DNA from: CAZADA01 sp964568975
GTDB taxonomy: Bacteria > Pseudomonadota > Alphaproteobacteria > Caulobacterales > Maricaulaceae
Direction: 5' to 3'
Assembly: GCA_964568975.1 (NCBI GenBank)
Contig: CAZMSO010000041.1
Location: 1-25,545 of the forward strand
Length of the DNA: 25,545 nucleotides
The notes beneath the pieces were generated by a model. The model saw nothing but the letters and a program-made list of their open reading frames with translations, had not been told where the DNA came from and made no database searches. Position numbers and translations under genes: made by a program. Each line of letters opens with the position of its first letter. Within the stretch, counting starts at the first letter, position 1. Shown here one piece after another: positions 14,661-23,690 of this stretch.

Positions 14661-16181
14661 TCACGCCGAGGCGTCCGGCGGCGCGGTCTCAGTCGGGCTC
14701 GGGCTCGACGTCAGGGGCGCGCCGGCGTCGCCCGCACGCCCATCATCAGAGAGCGCGTCCTGCGAGACCGCCCCGGCCGGGGCGCGCGCGGCGGCGTCGA
14801 TCGGCGCGCGCGGAGCGAACACCGTGAATGTGGCGCCGTCGCCCGGGCTGCTGGCGACGGTCAAGCCGCCGCGATGGCGGCTGACTAAGCGCTTGACAAT
14901 CGCCAAACCAAGCCCTGTGCCGTCGCGGCCGCGACCGCTCGAGCCCGGTTCATCGCAGCGAAAAAACCGCTCGCCTAAGCGCGGCAAGTGCTCGCGCGCA
15001 ATCCCTGCGCCGCGGTCGCGAACCGCCACCCACACAAAGCCCGCCTCCCAGTCAGGGGCGCTCACAAGCGTCAAGCGCGGCGGCCGCCCCGGTTCGGCGC
15101 GCATCGGCTCCACGGCCGCTGGGCCCGGCGCTAGACCGACCGTGACCGTCACCCGTGCGCCCGGGCTTGAATACTTCACGGCGTTGTCAGCCAAATTCTG
15201 CACAATCTGAACCAGCTGGTCGCGATCGCCCACGACCCAGGCCGGACCCTCAGCCTCCACCTCAAGCCCGACCTCAGCCGCACGCGCCACCGGGGCGAGG
15301 CCGTCGGCCACGTCGCCGGCCACCGACGCCAGATCAACCGCCTCAGTCGGCGGCACGTGTTCGTTCAATTCCGCACGGCTTAAGGACAACAAATCATCAA
15401 TCAGCCGGCGCATGCGCGCGGTCTCGGCCTCCATAATCGCTAAAAACCGATCGCGCGCGCCGGCGTCCTCGCGCGCGTGGCCGCGCAAGGTTTCGATGAA
15501 GCCCGCCACGGCGGTGAGCGGCGTGCGCAGCTCGTGGCTCGCATTGGCGAGAAAGTCCAACCGCGCGCGCTCCGCCCGCCGCGCGGCGGTGGCGTCGTGA
15601 AACACGACGAGAGCCTGGCCCGCCTCCACCGCCGCGAGAAAGACGCGAAAGTGCCGCTCCTGGGGCGCCATCATCATGAAGTCCGCCGCACGCGCGCGGC
15701 CGTCAGCCAACGTCTCGCGCACGGGCTCGAGCACCGCCGGCTCGCGCATCGCCGTGGCCAAGCGCGTGGGAAGAGCGGTGACCTGAAAGGCCGCCCGCGC
15801 AGCGGCGTTCGCCGCAATGATCCGCTCCTCCGCGTCCACCACAAGGGCGGGGTCCGGCCAGACGTCGAACACCGCACGGCCCGCCGCCGACGCCTGCGCC
15901 CCAGACGCTGCATGCGCGGACGCGTGACCGCCAGCGCCCGCAGGCGCGGCCGGCGCAGCCGCACCGCCCTCGACGGCGGCGCGCGCGGTCCACAAAAACA
16001 CCTCTCCCGTCGCGGCGACGGCCGCAAACGCCGCCACGCCAAGACCGAAACTCAACGCTCCGCCGAGAACCAGCAGCCCAAACACCGTCGCTGCGCCGCC
16101 AAGCAACGCAAGCGCCGCGCGGCGACGTTCGCGCCGCACATAAGCGGCGGCCTCCGCGGCCGCCGTCGCCATGGTGTCCAT
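14661..16181 (-). CDS. phoR: Phosphate regulon sensor histidine kinase PhoR
   Basis: A 506-residue membrane histidine kinase. Two hydrophobic segments near 22-65 anchor it with almost no periplasmic loop, as in other PhoR proteins. An Ala/Gly-rich linker (70-101) leads to a PAS domain (about 102-200, starting FDVWPDPALVVDAEERI). The dimerisation domain holds the phosphorylated H216 in NASHELRTPL. The ATPase domain has N333 (NLADNAVKY), DRGAGI (389-394) and GTGLGL (421-426), with a Pro-rich insertion around 350-372. The last 45 residues are a Pro/Ser/Thr/Ala tail of unknown use. It phosphorylates PhoB when phosphate is short. ATG 16181 is preferred over a TTG four codons earlier. A 147-base gap with the Pho box separates it from pstC. 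Confidence 0.93.
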   Translation of the reverse strand: MDTMATAAAEAAAYVRRERRRAALALLGGAATVFGLLVLGGALSFGLGVAAFAAVAATGEVFLWTARAAVEGGAAAPAAPAGAGGHASAHAASGAQASAAGRAVFDVWPDPALVVDAEERIIAANAAARAAFQVTALPTRLATAMREPAVLEPVRETLADGRARAADFMMMAPQERHFRVFLAAVEAGQALVVFHDATAARRAERARLDFLANASHELRTPLTAVAGFIETLRGHAREDAGARDRFLAIMEAETARMRRLIDDLLSLSRAELNEHVPPTEAVDLASVAGDVADGLAPVARAAEVGLEVEAEGPAWVVGDRDQLVQIVQNLADNAVKYSSPGARVTVTVGLAPGPAAVEPMRAEPGRPPRLTLVSAPDWEAGFVWVAVRDRGAGIAREHLPRLGERFFRCDEPGSSGRGRDGTGLGLAIVKRLVSRHRGGLTVASSPGDGATFTVFAPRAPIDAAARAPAGAVSQDALSDDGRAGDAGAPLTSSPSPTETAPPDASA

Positions 16182-16211
16182 GCCGCGACCCAACCCCGTG
16201 GAACATTACCG

Positions 16212-16240
16212 TTTATCAATAAAACTTTATTGACTTTCAA
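16212..16240 (-). promoter_or_regulatory. Candidate sigma-70-type promoter for phoR
   Basis: On the minus strand TTGAAA (16240-16235) is followed after 17 bases by GATAAA (16217-16212), about 30 bases before the phoR ATG. Spacing and position fit a vegetative promoter. No Pho box is seen here, so phoR expression may not be boosted by PhoB. Confidence 0.5.
16216..16233. promoter_or_regulatory. 18-base perfect palindrome, likely operator
   Basis: TCAATAAA and TTTATTGA flank a 2-base centre (AC), giving 8-base perfect arms. It lies between the -35 and -10 candidates of phoR and overlaps the -35 candidate of the divergent efflux operon by four bases. Size and symmetry suit a dimeric repressor. 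Which protein binds is unknown; the RND operon brings no regulator gene of its own. Confidence 0.5.
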
Positions 16241-16257
16241 AATCCATCGACTAGGGT
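16230..16257 (+). promoter_or_regulatory. Candidate promoter for the RND efflux operon
   Basis: TTGACT (16230-16235) is followed after 16 bases by TAGGGT (16252-16257); GGTATA at 16255-16260 is an alternative with a long 19-base spacer. The -35 is good, the -10 poor. It would give a leader of about 300 bases. Confidence 0.35.
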
Positions 16258-16568
16258 ATAGCGAGCAGAGTTCAGAGAAAACCAACTCAACGAGGTCTCA
16301 TCGTGCAGCGAGGACGCCACGCCCGCGGCGCGGCGGCGGCTGACGCCGCGCCGCCGAGGCGATCGCCCCCCCGCCATCCGCGCGCCGGCGCGGCGCTGTC
16401 GCCGGCGTCCAGCGACGGGCGCGTCTTCGACCCTAACCGCGCGCGCGTCTCGCATGCCGGCGTGCGCGGGTGTAGGACAGTGACGTCGCCAACGGCGCGT
16501 GAACCCGCGACCACGGCGGCGCGCGGCCGTCGCCAATCGCCGGCTCGCTGTGTAGAGGAGCGCGCCCC

Positions 16569-17846
16569 ATGAGCGCTATGCCCGCCCCTGTTCGCATTCT
16601 TGTGTTCGGCTTTGGACCGATCGCAGCGATCATCGCCGTATTTGTCGGCGCAATCGCCTATATGGCGCACAACCAAGAAGAGCCCGAACAGAGCGAGGAA
16701 CGCGGCGGCGGCGTCGCGGTGTTCGCGGTGGAGGCGACGCGCCAGGACGTGCCGTTGACCGTGCGCACCCAGGGCGAGGCGCGCCCGCGCACTGAAATTG
16801 ATCTCGTGCCGCAAGTCTCTGGCGCGATTGTGTATGTGTCGGACAATTTCCGCGAAGGCGGCTTCTTCTCCGAGGACCAGCCGCTGGTGCGCATCGACGC
16901 CACCGATTATCGGCTTGCGGTCACCCAGGCTGAAGCCGCGGTGGCGGCGGCTGCGCGCGCGCTTGAGCTTGAGCAAGGCCAATCGGAAATCGCGCGCCGC
17001 GAGTGGGAGCGGTTTAAGCAGGGCGAGCCCTCGGACTTGGCGTTGCGCAAACCTCAGCTGGCGGCGGCGCGCGCGGATTTGGCGTCGGCGAAAGCCGCGC
17101 TTGAAAGCGCGCAATTGCAGTTGGCCCGCACCACCTTAAGCGCGCCCTTCGCCGGCCGCGTGCGCACAAAGGCCGCGGATGTCGGCCAGTACGTCACGCC
17201 GGGCCAATCCTTAGGCCGTGTGTTTGCTGACGATGTGGTGCAGGTGCGGCTGCCCTTGACGGATGAGGAGCTGGCGCTTCTAGGCTTGCCAGTGGCGTTT
17301 TCCGCCGACGCCTCAAACGCCGCCGGCCCGATGGTCACGCTGCGCGCGACCGTCGGCGGGGCGCAGCAGGAGTGGGCCGCGCGCCTGGCGCGCACCGACA
17401 GCGTGATCGACGCCATGACGCGCACCGTCTTCGCCATTGTGGAGGTCGACGACCCCTATGGCGCGGGCGTGTCTGCGGACGGCGCGCCGTTGCCGATCGG
17501 CCTGTTCGTGGAGGCTGAGATGGTTGGGCGCACGGTGTCGAACGCCTTTGTGCTGCCGCGCGCGGCGCTGCGCCGCACGAACGACATTTATGTGGCCAAC
17601 CGCGACGGCACGCTGTCGATCCGCCAAGCGACCGTGGTCACCTCCAACCGCACGGAGGTTGTTTTGAGCGGGGGCTTGGCGGAAGGCGAGTTTGTGATCA
17701 CGTCGCCAGTGTTGTCGCCCTCAGAGGGCATGCGTGTGGATGTCTATGACGCTGACGGCGTGCTTCTGTTCCCCCAGCCTGCGCCGGACGCTGAAACCGA
17801 CGGCGAGGCGATCGCAGAAGCGCCGCAAGATGGAGACCGGTCGTGA
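16569..17846 (+). CDS. RND efflux periplasmic adaptor (membrane fusion protein)
   Basis: A 425-residue protein of the MexA/HlyD adaptor family, which bridges an RND pump and an outer-membrane channel. Residues 9-32 form an N-terminal membrane anchor rather than a lipoprotein signal. Then come the barrel and first lipoyl half (about 65-112, PQVSGAIVYV), an alpha hairpin rich in Ala/Glu (113-188), the second lipoyl half (189-220, LSAPFAGRVRTKAADVGQYVTPG), a beta-barrel and a membrane-proximal domain with LPRAAL. GAGGAG precedes the ATG. Its stop overlaps the pump start by four bases. No outer-membrane factor gene accompanies the pair. Substrate cannot be told from sequence. Confidence 0.92.
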   Translation: MSAMPAPVRILVFGFGPIAAIIAVFVGAIAYMAHNQEEPEQSEERGGGVAVFAVEATRQDVPLTVRTQGEARPRTEIDLVPQVSGAIVYVSDNFREGGFFSEDQPLVRIDATDYRLAVTQAEAAVAAAARALELEQGQSEIARREWERFKQGEPSDLALRKPQLAAARADLASAKAALESAQLQLARTTLSAPFAGRVRTKAADVGQYVTPGQSLGRVFADDVVQVRLPLTDEELALLGLPVAFSADASNAAGPMVTLRATVGGAQQEWAARLARTDSVIDAMTRTVFAIVEVDDPYGAGVSADGAPLPIGLFVEAEMVGRTVSNAFVLPRAALRRTNDIYVANRDGTLSIRQATVVTSNRTEVVLSGGLAEGEFVITSPVLSPSEGMRVDVYDADGVLLFPQPAPDAETDGEAIAEAPQDGDRS

Positions 17847-20800
17847 GCCAGAACGCCACTCACACCAACGCCGCGCCNNNNNNNNNNNNNNNNNNNNNNN
17901 NNNNNNNNNNNNNNNNNNNNNNNNNNNNNNNNNNNNNNNNNNNNNNNNNNNNNNNNNNNNNNNNNNNNNNNNNNNNNACGCCGCGCCTGACGGCGTAAAG
18001 CCCAATGGATTCATCGGCTGGTGGGCGCGCAACGGCGTGGCCGCGAATCTGCTGATGGTGGTGTCGATCGTCGCTGGTTTTTTGGGCTTCTCCCAAATGG
18101 ATCGGCTGGTGTTCCCAAGCATTGATCTGAACATTGTCGGCGTGTCGGTGACGTGGGAAGGCGCGTCGCCCCAGGAGATCGAAGAACAAGTGGTCGCCCG
18201 CATCGAAGAGGCTGTGGCCGACCTTGAGGGCATTGAGGAAATCACGTCGCGGTCGGTGGAAGGCTACGGCACCGTGACGATCGAAGCCGATCGCCGGATT
18301 GACGTCGCGGAGTTCCTCAATGACGTGAAGCTTGAAGTCGACGCGATCAACAATTTGCCGTCGGAGGCGCGCCGCCCCGTGGTGTCGCGGTTTCGCGCGT
18401 CGAGTTGGTATATGGGCCTGGCGCTGCACGGCGACATCGCGCCGTTGGAGCTCAAACGCCTCGCGGATGACATTCGCGACGACATCTCCGCGCGGATCCC
18501 CGGGGGATCGCGCGCGATTGTGGCCGCCACGCTTGATGAAGAAGTCGCGATTGAAGTCTCTGAGGCGTCCTTGCGCCGCTACAATTTGACATTTGACGAA
18601 GTCGCGCGCGCGATCGCCAACACCTCCTTGAACAGCTCCGCCGGACGTGTGCGCACGGATGTGGGCTCGGTGTCGTTAAACACGCGCAACCTCGCCGACA
18701 ACGCCGCCGACTTTGAAAACATTATTGTGCGCCAGACCAGCGACGGCGCGGTGGTGCGGGTGGCGGACGTCGCGCGCGTTATTGATGGGTTCGAGGACGC
18801 AAGCCTCGCAACCTCATTCAACGGCAAGCCCATGGCACTGATCGGCTTGGTCACGCTTGAGCAGAACATGGACGTGGTGGCGACGCGTCAAGCCCTCGGC
18901 GAATACTTGGATGAAACCAACGCGCAATTGCCGCCGGGCGTTGAGTTGAGCTTGTGGTGGGATGAATCAAAAGCCTTCTCCGCCCGCGTCACCACCATCT
19001 CCTCCAGCGCGCTGATCGGGCTGGCGCTCGTGTTTGTGGTGCTGATCTTGTTTCTGCGGCCGACGGTGGCGCTGTGGGTCACCGCCGGCATCGCGGTGGC
19101 GTTCGCGGGCACGTTTGCGATCTTGCAGCCCATTGGCGTGTCGTTGAACATGCTGTCGCTGTTTGCGTTTTTGCTCGTGATCGGGGTCGTCGTCGATGAC
19201 GCGATCATTGTGGGCGAAAACATCCACAATCAAGTCGAGCGCGGCTTGCGGGGCGTGACGGCGGCTGTCGTCGGCGCTCAATTGGTCGCAAAGCCTGTGG
19301 TCTTCGCCGTGATCACGACGATGATGGCGTTCGCGCCGTGGATGTTGTTGTCAGGGCCGGAGGTGGCGTTTACGCGCCAAATCTCGCTGGTGGTGGTGGC
19401 GGCGCTGTCGTTCTCCTTGATTGAATCTCTTTTGATCCTGCCCAATCACTTGGCGCATATGAAGCCGCAGCGCACGGACGGTTTTTTCGGCCCGCTGGTG
19501 CGGCTCCAACGCTCTATCGCCAACGGTCTTGTGTGGGTCGCTCAGCGCTTGTATCGCCCGCTGGCGGAGGTGTCGGTGCGCGCTCGCTACGCCACGCTGA
19601 CCCTGTTCGTCGGCATGTTTGTCCTGTCAGTGGCCGCGCTGCAATTGGGCTATGTGAAGTTCAACTTCATGCCCGAAGTGGAATCCGATTACATTCAAAT
19701 CAACATTGACATGCCCGACGGCACGCCCTTCGTGCGAGTCCAGCAAGTGCGCCGTCAATTGGAAGACGCTAAGGATCGCTATTCCGAGCGCATGAATGCG
19801 GAGTACCCCGGCCTCGACATCGTCCGCGATTTGGGCCTGTTCGCCTTTGACGGCGGGGTCGAGGCGTATTTGAACGTCGCCCCGCCGGAAGAGCGTCCCC
19901 AATCCATCACGATGCGCGACATCACGGAGGGCGTGCGCGCGGAGCTGGGCCCGGTCCCCGACGCGGAAGAAGTGCGCATTGATTACACCTTTAATGAAAG
20001 CGAGGGCGGGGTCCGCTTTGCGCTGTACTCCAAGGATCTGGACGCCTTGGTGGCGGCGTCGGAGGACCTTAAGGCCAAGCTCGCCACTTACGCCGACGTG
20101 TTTGAAGTCCGCGACAGCATGCAAGCCGCCGCTGACGAGGCGCGCATCACCTTGTTGCCCAACGCGGAGACAGTCGGCCTCACCCTCGGCGCGGTGACGC
20201 GCCAATTGCGCCAGGCGTTCTTCGGCGAAGAAGTCCAGCGTCTGCCGCGCAACGGCGAAGACGTGCCGGTGCGCGTGCGCTTGACCGAGGAGGAGCGGCG
20301 CTCCCTGGACACATTGCGCAATGTGCGCATCCGCATGGATGACGGGCGCGAGGTGCCGCTGGGCGCTGTGGCGCGGGTGGATTTCGCGCCGGGGGTGGAT
20401 CGCATCGAGCATCGCAACCGCCAACGGGCGGTGGACATCATTGCCGATGTGCGCGGCGACGCCGCCGGTGACATTGAAGCCGATCTCGACGAGACGTTTT
20501 TCCCGGAGTTCGAACGCCGCCATCCCCAAGTCGGTCGCGACTTGCTGGGCGATCGCGAGGCCGAAGCCGAGTTCATTCAAGAAGTGACGATCCTGCTCGT
20601 CATTATGCTTGCCGCGATGTATGTGCTCTTGGCGATCGCGTTCGGCGCGATCTTTCAGCCGCTTCTGGTCATGACGGCCATCCCCTTCAGCCTGGTCGGG
20701 GCGGTGTTCGGCCATGTGGTGATCGGCATCCCGCTGGCGCTGTTTTCGTTTTTCGGTATGGGCGCGGCCGCCGGCGTGGTGGTGAACGACAATTTGGTGC

Positions 20801-21216
20801 TGATTGATTACGTCAACCGCTTGCGCAAAGAAACGGGCGCCGGCGCGTTCCAAGCGCTGATTGAAGCCGGCGTCGCGCGGTTCCGTCCGATCTTGCTCAC
20901 GTCTGTGACCACCTTCTTAGGCATTCTGCCCATGATGGCGGAGCGGTCGACTCAAGCGCAGTTTCTGAAGCCTATGGTCGTGGCGCTCGGCTTTGCGGTG
21001 GTGTTCGCGCTGTTTTTGACGCTGTTTCTCGTGCCGGCGCTCTACGCCATTGGGACGGATGTGTCGCGCTACTTTAAATGGGCGTTTCTCGGGCGGCCCC
21101 TCGCCTTCATCGGCTCCACCTACGACCCTCACGCCGATTATGCCGGCCCGATGGGCGTGATGGCGCGCGGCGATCACGCCGAGGACGCGGGTGGGCGGCC
21201 AGCGCCTGCGGAGTAG
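17843..21216 (+). CDS. RND efflux transporter permease, interrupted by assembly gap
   Basis: An inner-membrane proton-driven pump of the AcrB/HAE1 superfamily. The GTG start overlaps the adaptor stop (GTGA). After eleven codons a 100-N gap intervenes; the sequence beyond is in another frame relative to 100 bases, but deleting the Ns and merging the shared ACGCCGCGCC gives one continuous 1087-residue frame. In that model TM1 is at 28-50 (RNGVAANLLM), the proton-relay Asp pair is D415/D416 in GVVVDDAIIVGENI, and TM blocks lie around 330-480 and 870-1040. Porter motifs such as VTWEGASPQEIEEQV and EGIEEITS are present. Ends in a short polar tail. Function as drug, metal or envelope-compound exporter is open. 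Confidence 0.92.
17878..17977. other. Assembly gap of 100 Ns
   Basis: Exactly 100 Ns, the usual placeholder for unknown length. The last ten real bases before it and the first ten after it are identical (ACGCCGCGCC), and merging them restores the pump frame. The gap is therefore probably artificial rather than missing sequence. Confidence 0.85.
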
Positions 21217-21285
21217 CCGCGCCGTCGCGCTTGCGACCGCAGCGCAGGCTTCTCGCGCCGCCGCGACGGGCGTAAGACATCAGGT

Positions 21286-22305
21286 ATGGACGCTTCCGCT
21301 ACTCCCCCCGTCGCGTCATGCGCGCCCTCCCACGCAGCGATCGGGGCGCGGGCCGTGCGCCAGGAAGCGGACGGCCTCGCGGCCCTCGCGGCGGCGCTGG
21401 AAGATCCTGATCAACCGCTCGCCCAAGCCTTTGTCGAAGCGGTGACGGTCAGCCTCGCCGTCGAGGGGCGGATCATTGTCGTGGGCGTGGGCAAGAGCGG
21501 GCATGTAGCGCGCAAGATCGCAGCGACCCTCGCCTCCACCGGCGCGCCGGCGCAGTTCGTCCATCCCAATGAAGCCAGCCATGGCGATTTGGGCATGATC
21601 ACCGCGCGTGACGCGGTCTTGGCGCTCTCAAAGTCGGGCAAGTCGGCGGAGTTCAGCGACGTGGCGGCTTACACGCGCCGCTTCGCGGTGCCTCTGATCG
21701 CCATGACCGCCGCGCCGCAGAGCCGTCTCGGCGCGGCCGCGGACGTGGTGCTGGTGTTGCCCGACGCGCCGGAAGCCTGCGGCGAGACACACGCGCCCAC
21801 CACCTCCACTACGATGATGATGGCATTGGGCGACGCGCTGGCGGTGGCGCTGCTGGAGGCGCGCGGTTTTTCCGCGACCGACTTCCGCGTGTTTCACCCG
21901 GGCGGCGCGCTCGGCGCAGCGCTCGCGCGGGTCGCAGATCTCATGCACGCGGGCGAGGCGCTGCCCCTGGTCGGTCTCGCCACGTCCATGGCTGACGCCC
22001 TGGTGATCATGACGCGCAAAGGCTTTGGCTGCGCCGGCGTCGTCGATGAGGCGGGCGTCTTGCGCGGCATCATTACAGATGGCGATTTGCGCCGGCATAT
22101 GGGGCCGGACTTGCTCACCGCCACGGCCGGCGACGTCATGACCCCCGACCCGCGCACGGTGGCGCCTCAGGATCTCGCGGCCCAAGCCCTGCGCGCCATG
22201 ACGACGGAGGCGCCCAAAGTGACGGTTTTGTTCGCCCTCGACGCCGATGGCCGGCCGGCGGGGATCATCCATATGCATGATTGCTTGCGCGCGGGCGTCG
22301 CCTAG
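21286..22305 (+). CDS. kdsD: D-arabinose 5-phosphate isomerase (KdsD/KpsF family)
   Basis: A 339-residue protein with an SIS sugar-isomerase domain (about 20-215) and two CBS domains (about 216-339). Family motifs: VVGVGKSGHVARKIAATL (65-82), HPNEASHGDLGM (93-104), LSKSGKSAEF (114-123), the APTTSTTMMMALGDAL stretch (170-185) and FHPGGALG (203-210). The enzyme interconverts ribulose 5-phosphate and arabinose 5-phosphate, the first step to Kdo for lipopolysaccharide or capsule. The motif usually reads S-N-S-G; here it is SKSG. Start ATG 21286 has only a weak AGG before it. It lies 69 bases after the pump gene and 150 bases before the GH10 gene; a shared transcript is possible but not shown. Confidence 0.93.
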   Translation: MDASATPPVASCAPSHAAIGARAVRQEADGLAALAAALEDPDQPLAQAFVEAVTVSLAVEGRIIVVGVGKSGHVARKIAATLASTGAPAQFVHPNEASHGDLGMITARDAVLALSKSGKSAEFSDVAAYTRRFAVPLIAMTAAPQSRLGAAADVVLVLPDAPEACGETHAPTTSTTMMMALGDALAVALLEARGFSATDFRVFHPGGALGAALARVADLMHAGEALPLVGLATSMADALVIMTRKGFGCAGVVDEAGVLRGIITDGDLRRHMGPDLLTATAGDVMTPDPRTVAPQDLAAQALRAMTTEAPKVTVLFALDADGRPAGIIHMHDCLRAGVA

Positions 22306-22455
22306 CCCATCACCCGCGCCGCGCCCCAGGCGTCGTCTTGGTCAGCGCCGGCCTCTCCCCGCACTGTCCCCGCGCGCGCAAACGGCGCCGCCGGCGTTTG
22401 CGCGGCCCCAGCACGCCTGGTAAGCCCGGTGAGGGCGGTTGGGAGGAACACACTG

Positions 22456-23646
22456 ATGGGTGAGACGCTTACGCGACGCGGGCTGCTCTCGGCGGCGCCG
22501 GCGGCGGGTCTGGCCGCTGTGGGAGCGCCTGCGGCGGCGCAAGACACAGCGCCGGGCGCTCAAGCTCTGAATGCGACCTGCGCGGACGCGCCGCTTCTGC
22601 GCGGCACGCCGCTGCGCGACCTCGCCGCACCGAAGGGCGTCACCATCGGCAGCACGATGCTGGTGGAGCGGATCGAGCCCGAGCATCCCGGCTATGCGCC
22701 CCGTTTTACGGATCTGGTGGTGCGCGATTGCCAAATCGTCAGTACTGAGAACGATTTTAAAATTCACCGCCTCGTCAATCTTCAGCAAGACGGCGCGACG
22801 CGCCCCGCCATCCGGTGGAACCGCGTGGACCAGTTTGTGGCCTACTTCTTGGACCGCGATGTCCGCGTCCACGGCCACACTTTGGTGTGGAACCGCTTTC
22901 TGACAGACCGCCATTTCTTTCGCACGCTGTCGGCCAAGGACTGCCGCGCCTTTATGGAGTGGTATGTGGAAACTGTTGTCGGGCGCTTTGCGGGGCGCGT
23001 CGCCTCGTGGGACGTGGTGAATGAGCCGACCACGCCGGGGCGCTGGCCGAACAAGGCGTACCGGGAAGGCCCATACCTGGCGGCTTATGGGGGCGGTTAC
23101 ATCGCAGAGGCCTATAAACGCGCCCGCGCGGCCGATCCGGACGCGACGCTTGTGCTCAATGAGTTCGGCTTTGCGTGGGGCGAGCGGTGGACAGACGAGG
23201 TGCGCGCGAATTTCTTACGCATTCTCGATGACGCGCTCGACGCCGGCGCGCCCATCGACGCGGTCGGCATGCAGAGTCATTTGCGCATGCATGATCATCT
23301 CGCTGAAGATCAGTATCTGGCCTTTGTGGACGCGCTGCGCGCCCGCGAGGTGGAGGTGATGATCACAGAACTCGATGTCGCGGAGGAACCGTCGGACCTC
23401 TCCATTGATGAACGTGACGCGCAGATGGCTAACTTTGTTGCAGCCTTCTTAGACCCCCTGCTGCGTGACTATGGCGTGCGTACGATCATCACATGGGGCC
23501 TGTCGGACCTGCACACGTATGAGTACCGGGACGTGGTGCGGAAAATGCCAGACCCAGAGTTTCGGCCGCGGCCAAGCTGGTATGACACCGATTTGCGCCC
23601 GAAGCCGGTGCGCGACCGGGTCGCGGCGCTGCTGGCCGACTTGTAG
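22456..23646 (+). CDS. Tat-exported GH10 endo-1,4-beta-xylanase-like enzyme
   Basis: A 396-residue glycoside hydrolase of family 10. ATG 22456 follows GGGAGG and gives a twin-arginine signal (LTRRGLLSAA at 5-14, hydrophobic to 28, cut near AAA28). The TIM barrel shows STENDFK (97-102), HGHTLVW (139-145), the acid/base E190 in WDVVNEP, NEFGF (235-239), GMQSHL (271-276), the nucleophile E305 in ITELDV and the ITWGLSD segment near the end. Both catalytic glutamates are intact, so activity on xylan or a related beta-1,4 glycan is expected. ENDFKI replaces the commoner ENEMKW. No carbohydrate-binding module is attached. An in-frame GTG at 22429 would spoil the signal peptide and is rejected. Confidence 0.92.
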   Translation: MGETLTRRGLLSAAPAAGLAAVGAPAAAQDTAPGAQALNATCADAPLLRGTPLRDLAAPKGVTIGSTMLVERIEPEHPGYAPRFTDLVVRDCQIVSTENDFKIHRLVNLQQDGATRPAIRWNRVDQFVAYFLDRDVRVHGHTLVWNRFLTDRHFFRTLSAKDCRAFMEWYVETVVGRFAGRVASWDVVNEPTTPGRWPNKAYREGPYLAAYGGGYIAEAYKRARAADPDATLVLNEFGFAWGERWTDEVRANFLRILDDALDAGAPIDAVGMQSHLRMHDHLAEDQYLAFVDALRAREVEVMITELDVAEEPSDLSIDERDAQMANFVAAFLDPLLRDYGVRTIITWGLSDLHTYEYRDVVRKMPDPEFRPRPSWYDTDLRPKPVRDRVAALLADL

Positions 23647-23669
23647 GACCGCCCAGCGCGTGGCGCGGG

Positions 23670-23685
23670 CGCGGCGAGCGCCGCG
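23670..23685. terminator. Short GC hairpin between convergent GH10 gene and fliJ
   Basis: CGCGGC and GCCGCG flank a GAGC tetraloop, 23 bases after the GH10 stop and 5 bases after the fliJ stop on the other strand. It may act as a bidirectional end signal, though no T-run is present. Confidence 0.35.
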
Positions 23686-23690
23686 GCGCG

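Larger units (their letters stand above)
16182..16568. other. Divergent intergenic region between phoR and efflux operon, 387 bases
   Basis: The part from 16201 to 16285 is strikingly AT-rich for this genome and holds the palindrome and promoter candidates listed separately. The remaining 280 bases up to the adaptor start are GC-rich and would be an untranslated leader. A GTG-started frame of 89 codons (16303-16572) crosses it, but its Arg/Pro/Ala composition looks like random GC-rich sequence. No recognisable riboswitch, and no regulator gene such as tetR is present. Confidence 0.5.

Noticed and set aside
16303..16572. Small gene with GTG start overlapping the efflux adaptor by ATGA
   Set aside because: The overlap looks operon-like, but the sequence is low-complexity Arg/Pro/Ala with no ribosome site and no predicted fold.
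17734..17842. N-terminal extension of the RND pump upstream into the adaptor gene
   Set aside because: It reads the adaptor in the wrong frame and passes through the Ns; the GTG at 17843 with merged flanks gives a standard RND start.
19627..20853. 408-codon minus-strand frame opposite the RND pump
   Set aside because: Arg/His/Ala-rich shadow of a clear RND porter sequence.
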